Shown: positions 62,535 to 64,000 of the stretch, piece after piece
How the letters are laid out: each line of letters opens with the position of its first letter
Numbering within the stretch: position 1 is the first letter of the stretch
Source of the DNA: JAJYSO01 sp964579505
Lineage (GTDB): Bacteria; Bacteroidota; Bacteroidia; Flavobacteriales; Flavobacteriaceae
DNA length: 64,000 nt
NCBI GenBank assembly: GCA_964579505.1
Contig: CAZOGC010000005.1
Coordinates: forward strand, 62,001 to 126,000
Direction of reading: 5' to 3'
The notes under the pieces: generated by a model
Told to the model about the DNA's origin: nothing
The model's input: the letters and a program-made list of their open reading frames with translations, nothing else
Databases searched by the model: none
Translations under genes and position numbers: made by a program

Positions 62535-63191
62535 ATGCAAAAGTTAAAAATATTACACACCAGTTATCTCACCCACGATGTAAAGCGATTTGTTTTAGAA
62601 AAACCGGAAGGACTGATTTATCGACCGGGACAGGCTGCACATCTCTCTGTAAATTTACCTGAATGGAAAGAGGTTATACGCCCATTTACGTTTACCTCAC
62701 TCAATGCTTGGCCAGAACTGGAGTTTACCATAAAATGCTATGAAAAACGAAATGGAGTTACTGCACAACTCGAAAAATTAAAGCCCGGCGATGAACTGTT
62801 ATTGCACGATATATTTGACACCATAGATTATAAAGGACCCGGTATATTTATAGCGGGCGGCACCGGCATTACTCCATTTATAGCCATCTTCAGAGCGCTG
62901 TATGCTACTAAAAATTTACGTGGGATTGCTCTTTTATACTCCAATAAAACAGAACACGATATTATCTTAGGAAACGAGTTACACCATATGCTTGGCAATG
63001 CATATGTAAATGTCTTTACTCGACAAGGGGTGATTGGGTTTAGAGAACGGCGCATAGACCGCAGTTTCCTTATTGAAAACATAGGGAATTTTAACCTTAA
63101 ATTTTATGTTTGCGGCCCCAAAGAATTTACACACGATTTATCGGAGACTCTTATCGATTTAGGAGCAAACCCTACTTCTATCATTGTTTAA
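62535..63191 (+). CDS. FAD-binding reductase (ferredoxin-NADP reductase fold)
   Basis: 218 aa. The FAD-binding RPFTFTSL (RxxS/T-type) is followed by the NAD(P) site IFIAGGTGITPFIAIFRAL and the final YVCGPKEFTHDLSETL. No iron-sulfur or heme domain is fused, so it needs an electron partner. It is 12 bases upstream of a hemerythrin-like gene; that pairing could link it to oxygen or NO detoxification. FNR-like, exact partner unknown. Confidence 0.85.
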   Translation: MQKLKILHTSYLTHDVKRFVLEKPEGLIYRPGQAAHLSVNLPEWKEVIRPFTFTSLNAWPELEFTIKCYEKRNGVTAQLEKLKPGDELLLHDIFDTIDYKGPGIFIAGGTGITPFIAIFRALYATKNLRGIALLYSNKTEHDIILGNELHHMLGNAYVNVFTRQGVIGFRERRIDRSFLIENIGNFNLKFYVCGPKEFTHDLSETLIDLGANPTSIIV

Positions 63192-63203
63192 AACAGGTGA
63201 GAA

Positions 63204-63710
63204 ATGAATAAACCCATACACCGCTTTTTCACGCAGGATCATCGGCGCATAGATCTCTTTTTAGAAAAAGCTACTCAAGATAGTAACGCTATAGACTTAG
63301 CACTCTACAAACAATTTAGAGTAGGGTTATTAACCCATATTAAAATGGAAGAAAACCTGCTTTTTCCAGCGACCAAAGCAGCTAATAAAGGAAAACCGTT
63401 ACCCAATTTTAAACAATTTAGGTTAGAACATGCGGCATTAACTACCTTGCTAGCCGTGCACCCCAATGCCGAAATCATTACTGTTTTAAAAAAGGTATTG
63501 GAACGCCACGACAAAGCCGAAGAGATTCCCGGAGGGATGTATGATGTGTGTGAAAAATTAACTCAACCGCAAACGGAAGAGCTTTTAGAAAAACTGCAAA
63601 AAACACCTCCAGTACCGGTACACCCACCCAAAAAAAATGACTTTGTCTTGCAAGCCGCTAAACGGGTACTAACCCGTGCCGGATATGAATATGACGACTT
63701 GTTAATATAA
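63204..63710 (+). CDS. hemerythrin-domain protein
   Basis: 168 aa with a HHE-type four-helix bundle: His13 (TQDHRRID), His45 and Glu49 (HIKMEENLLF), His76 (RLEHAAL), His102 and Glu106 (RHDKAEE). These are the diiron ligand positions. Family proteins bind or sense oxygen, nitric oxide or iron. It follows the flavin reductase by 12 bases, suggesting cotranscription and a shared role. Confidence 0.8.
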   Translation: MNKPIHRFFTQDHRRIDLFLEKATQDSNAIDLALYKQFRVGLLTHIKMEENLLFPATKAANKGKPLPNFKQFRLEHAALTTLLAVHPNAEIITVLKKVLERHDKAEEIPGGMYDVCEKLTQPQTEELLEKLQKTPPVPVHPPKKNDFVLQAAKRVLTRAGYEYDDLLI

Positions 63711-63894
63711 CTACCATCATTTTTGTCTTTTTTACGGTTATAAAACCACACACGATACCATTAATTATCAAGAACGCACTTCAAAACACTGTTTATTAGC
63801 ATTATACAACGATCTTTTGTTGCAAAAAATAATTTATAAATTATTTTTTATTCCAATTTTTTGTGCATTTTTGCACCTATAATAGCTGAACAAA
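63711..63894. other. AT-rich spacer, no gene seen
   Basis: An AT-rich stretch follows the hemerythrin gene. I see no terminator-like stem with a T run, no RNA gene and no open frame of note. Confidence 0.5.
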
Positions 63895-64000
63895 TTGAAC
63901 CGTGTTTTTACATTCGGGTTTTTGAAAATCAGAAAGTTATATTCAAAAACAGCCTATCAGATAGGCTACCGAAATTTAAAGCTAGCTTTCGTTACTTCAT
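63895..64000 (+). CDS. possible 5' end of a gene running off the window
   Basis: A frame open from a TTG at 63895 to the window end reads TFGFLKIRKLYSKTAYQIG and on without a stop. A 'GCCTATCAGATAGGC' self-complementary segment lies inside (63954-63968). No family is recognised from 35 residues, and it may be noncoding upstream sequence. Confidence 0.25.
   Translation, partial: MNRVFTFGFLKIRKLYSKTAYQIGYRNLKLAFVTS

Noticed and set aside
1..64000. CRISPR array, tRNA, rRNA, insertion sequence or prophage
   Set aside because: I looked for regular repeats with spacers, cloverleaf-like RNA, transposase or integrase signatures and phage genes and saw none; a covariance-model and profile search would be the decisive check.

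Overview
The window is chromosomal DNA from a member of the Bacteroidota, almost certainly the family Flavobacteriaceae. It is AT-rich and has several SusC/BtuB/HmuR-type TonB-dependent receptors and many lipoproteins with short SCS/SCG-type lipoboxes. Promoter-like TAnnTTTG boxes (the Bacteroidota primary sigma -7 element) precede many genes. Families typical of flavobacteria are present (DUF6607, DUF6495, LETM1-related biofilm protein, CCC-motif membrane protein, DUF5074, fused two-domain 2-oxoacid dehydrogenase E1). I see no rRNA, tRNA, CRISPR, insertion sequence or prophage.

Layout. 1-3750 is an accessory block: the end of a DinB-like gene, the orphan tail of an S41 peptidase, a two-lobed aspartic-protease-like lipoprotein, and unrecognised secreted proteins. 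3.9-11.6 kb is housekeeping: an amidohydrolase lipoprotein, a thioredoxin-fold protein, a small HAD hydrolase, Map, a methyltransferase, a YtxH protein, a carboxypeptidase-regulatory-domain protein and a LETM1-related protein. 11.7-19.1 kb is a heme-uptake locus: receptor and HmuY-like lipoprotein on the minus strand, and divergently DUF6607 plus HmuT-, HmuU- and HmuV-like transporter genes. 19-38.5 kb holds conserved single genes and operons: lptB, proC, lysA, hisS, rpsF-rpsR-rplI, priA-yihY-nadC, rlmH, an alcohol dehydrogenase, rdgB, an M23 peptidase with a TonB receptor, and a cysteine desulfurase. 38.6-46 kb carries small membrane and envelope proteins, rocD, a tandem msrB pair (one cytosolic, one exported), an M48 protease and an OmpA lipoprotein. 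46.4-52.8 kb has glpD beside a decayed DeoR/GlpR-type regulator, the fused E1, mazG, an LpxL-like acyltransferase and a rhomboid protease. 52.9-53.8 kb is a small probable insertion with two overlapping VOC-fold genes. 54-63.7 kb has a DMT transporter, a cobalamin-riboswitch-controlled TonB receptor with a DUF5074 lipoprotein, a class A penicillin-binding protein, a flavin reductase and a hemerythrin.

How they work together. The heme locus gives a full path from surface (HmuY-like, HmuR-like) to cytoplasm (HmuTUV), with DUF6607 as an uncharacterised cytosolic partner. The B12 locus is an independent uptake operon under RNA control. Most convergent gene pairs are separated by bidirectional hairpin terminators. 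Small gene corpses (S41 tail, DeoR fragment, GNAT N-terminus) show ongoing gene loss at several boundaries.

I found no clear new multi-gene defence or mobile system. The best leads for undescribed biology are DUF6607 in the heme locus, the two-lobed aspartic-protease-like lipoprotein at the left end, and the DUF2752/CCC-motif membrane pair.
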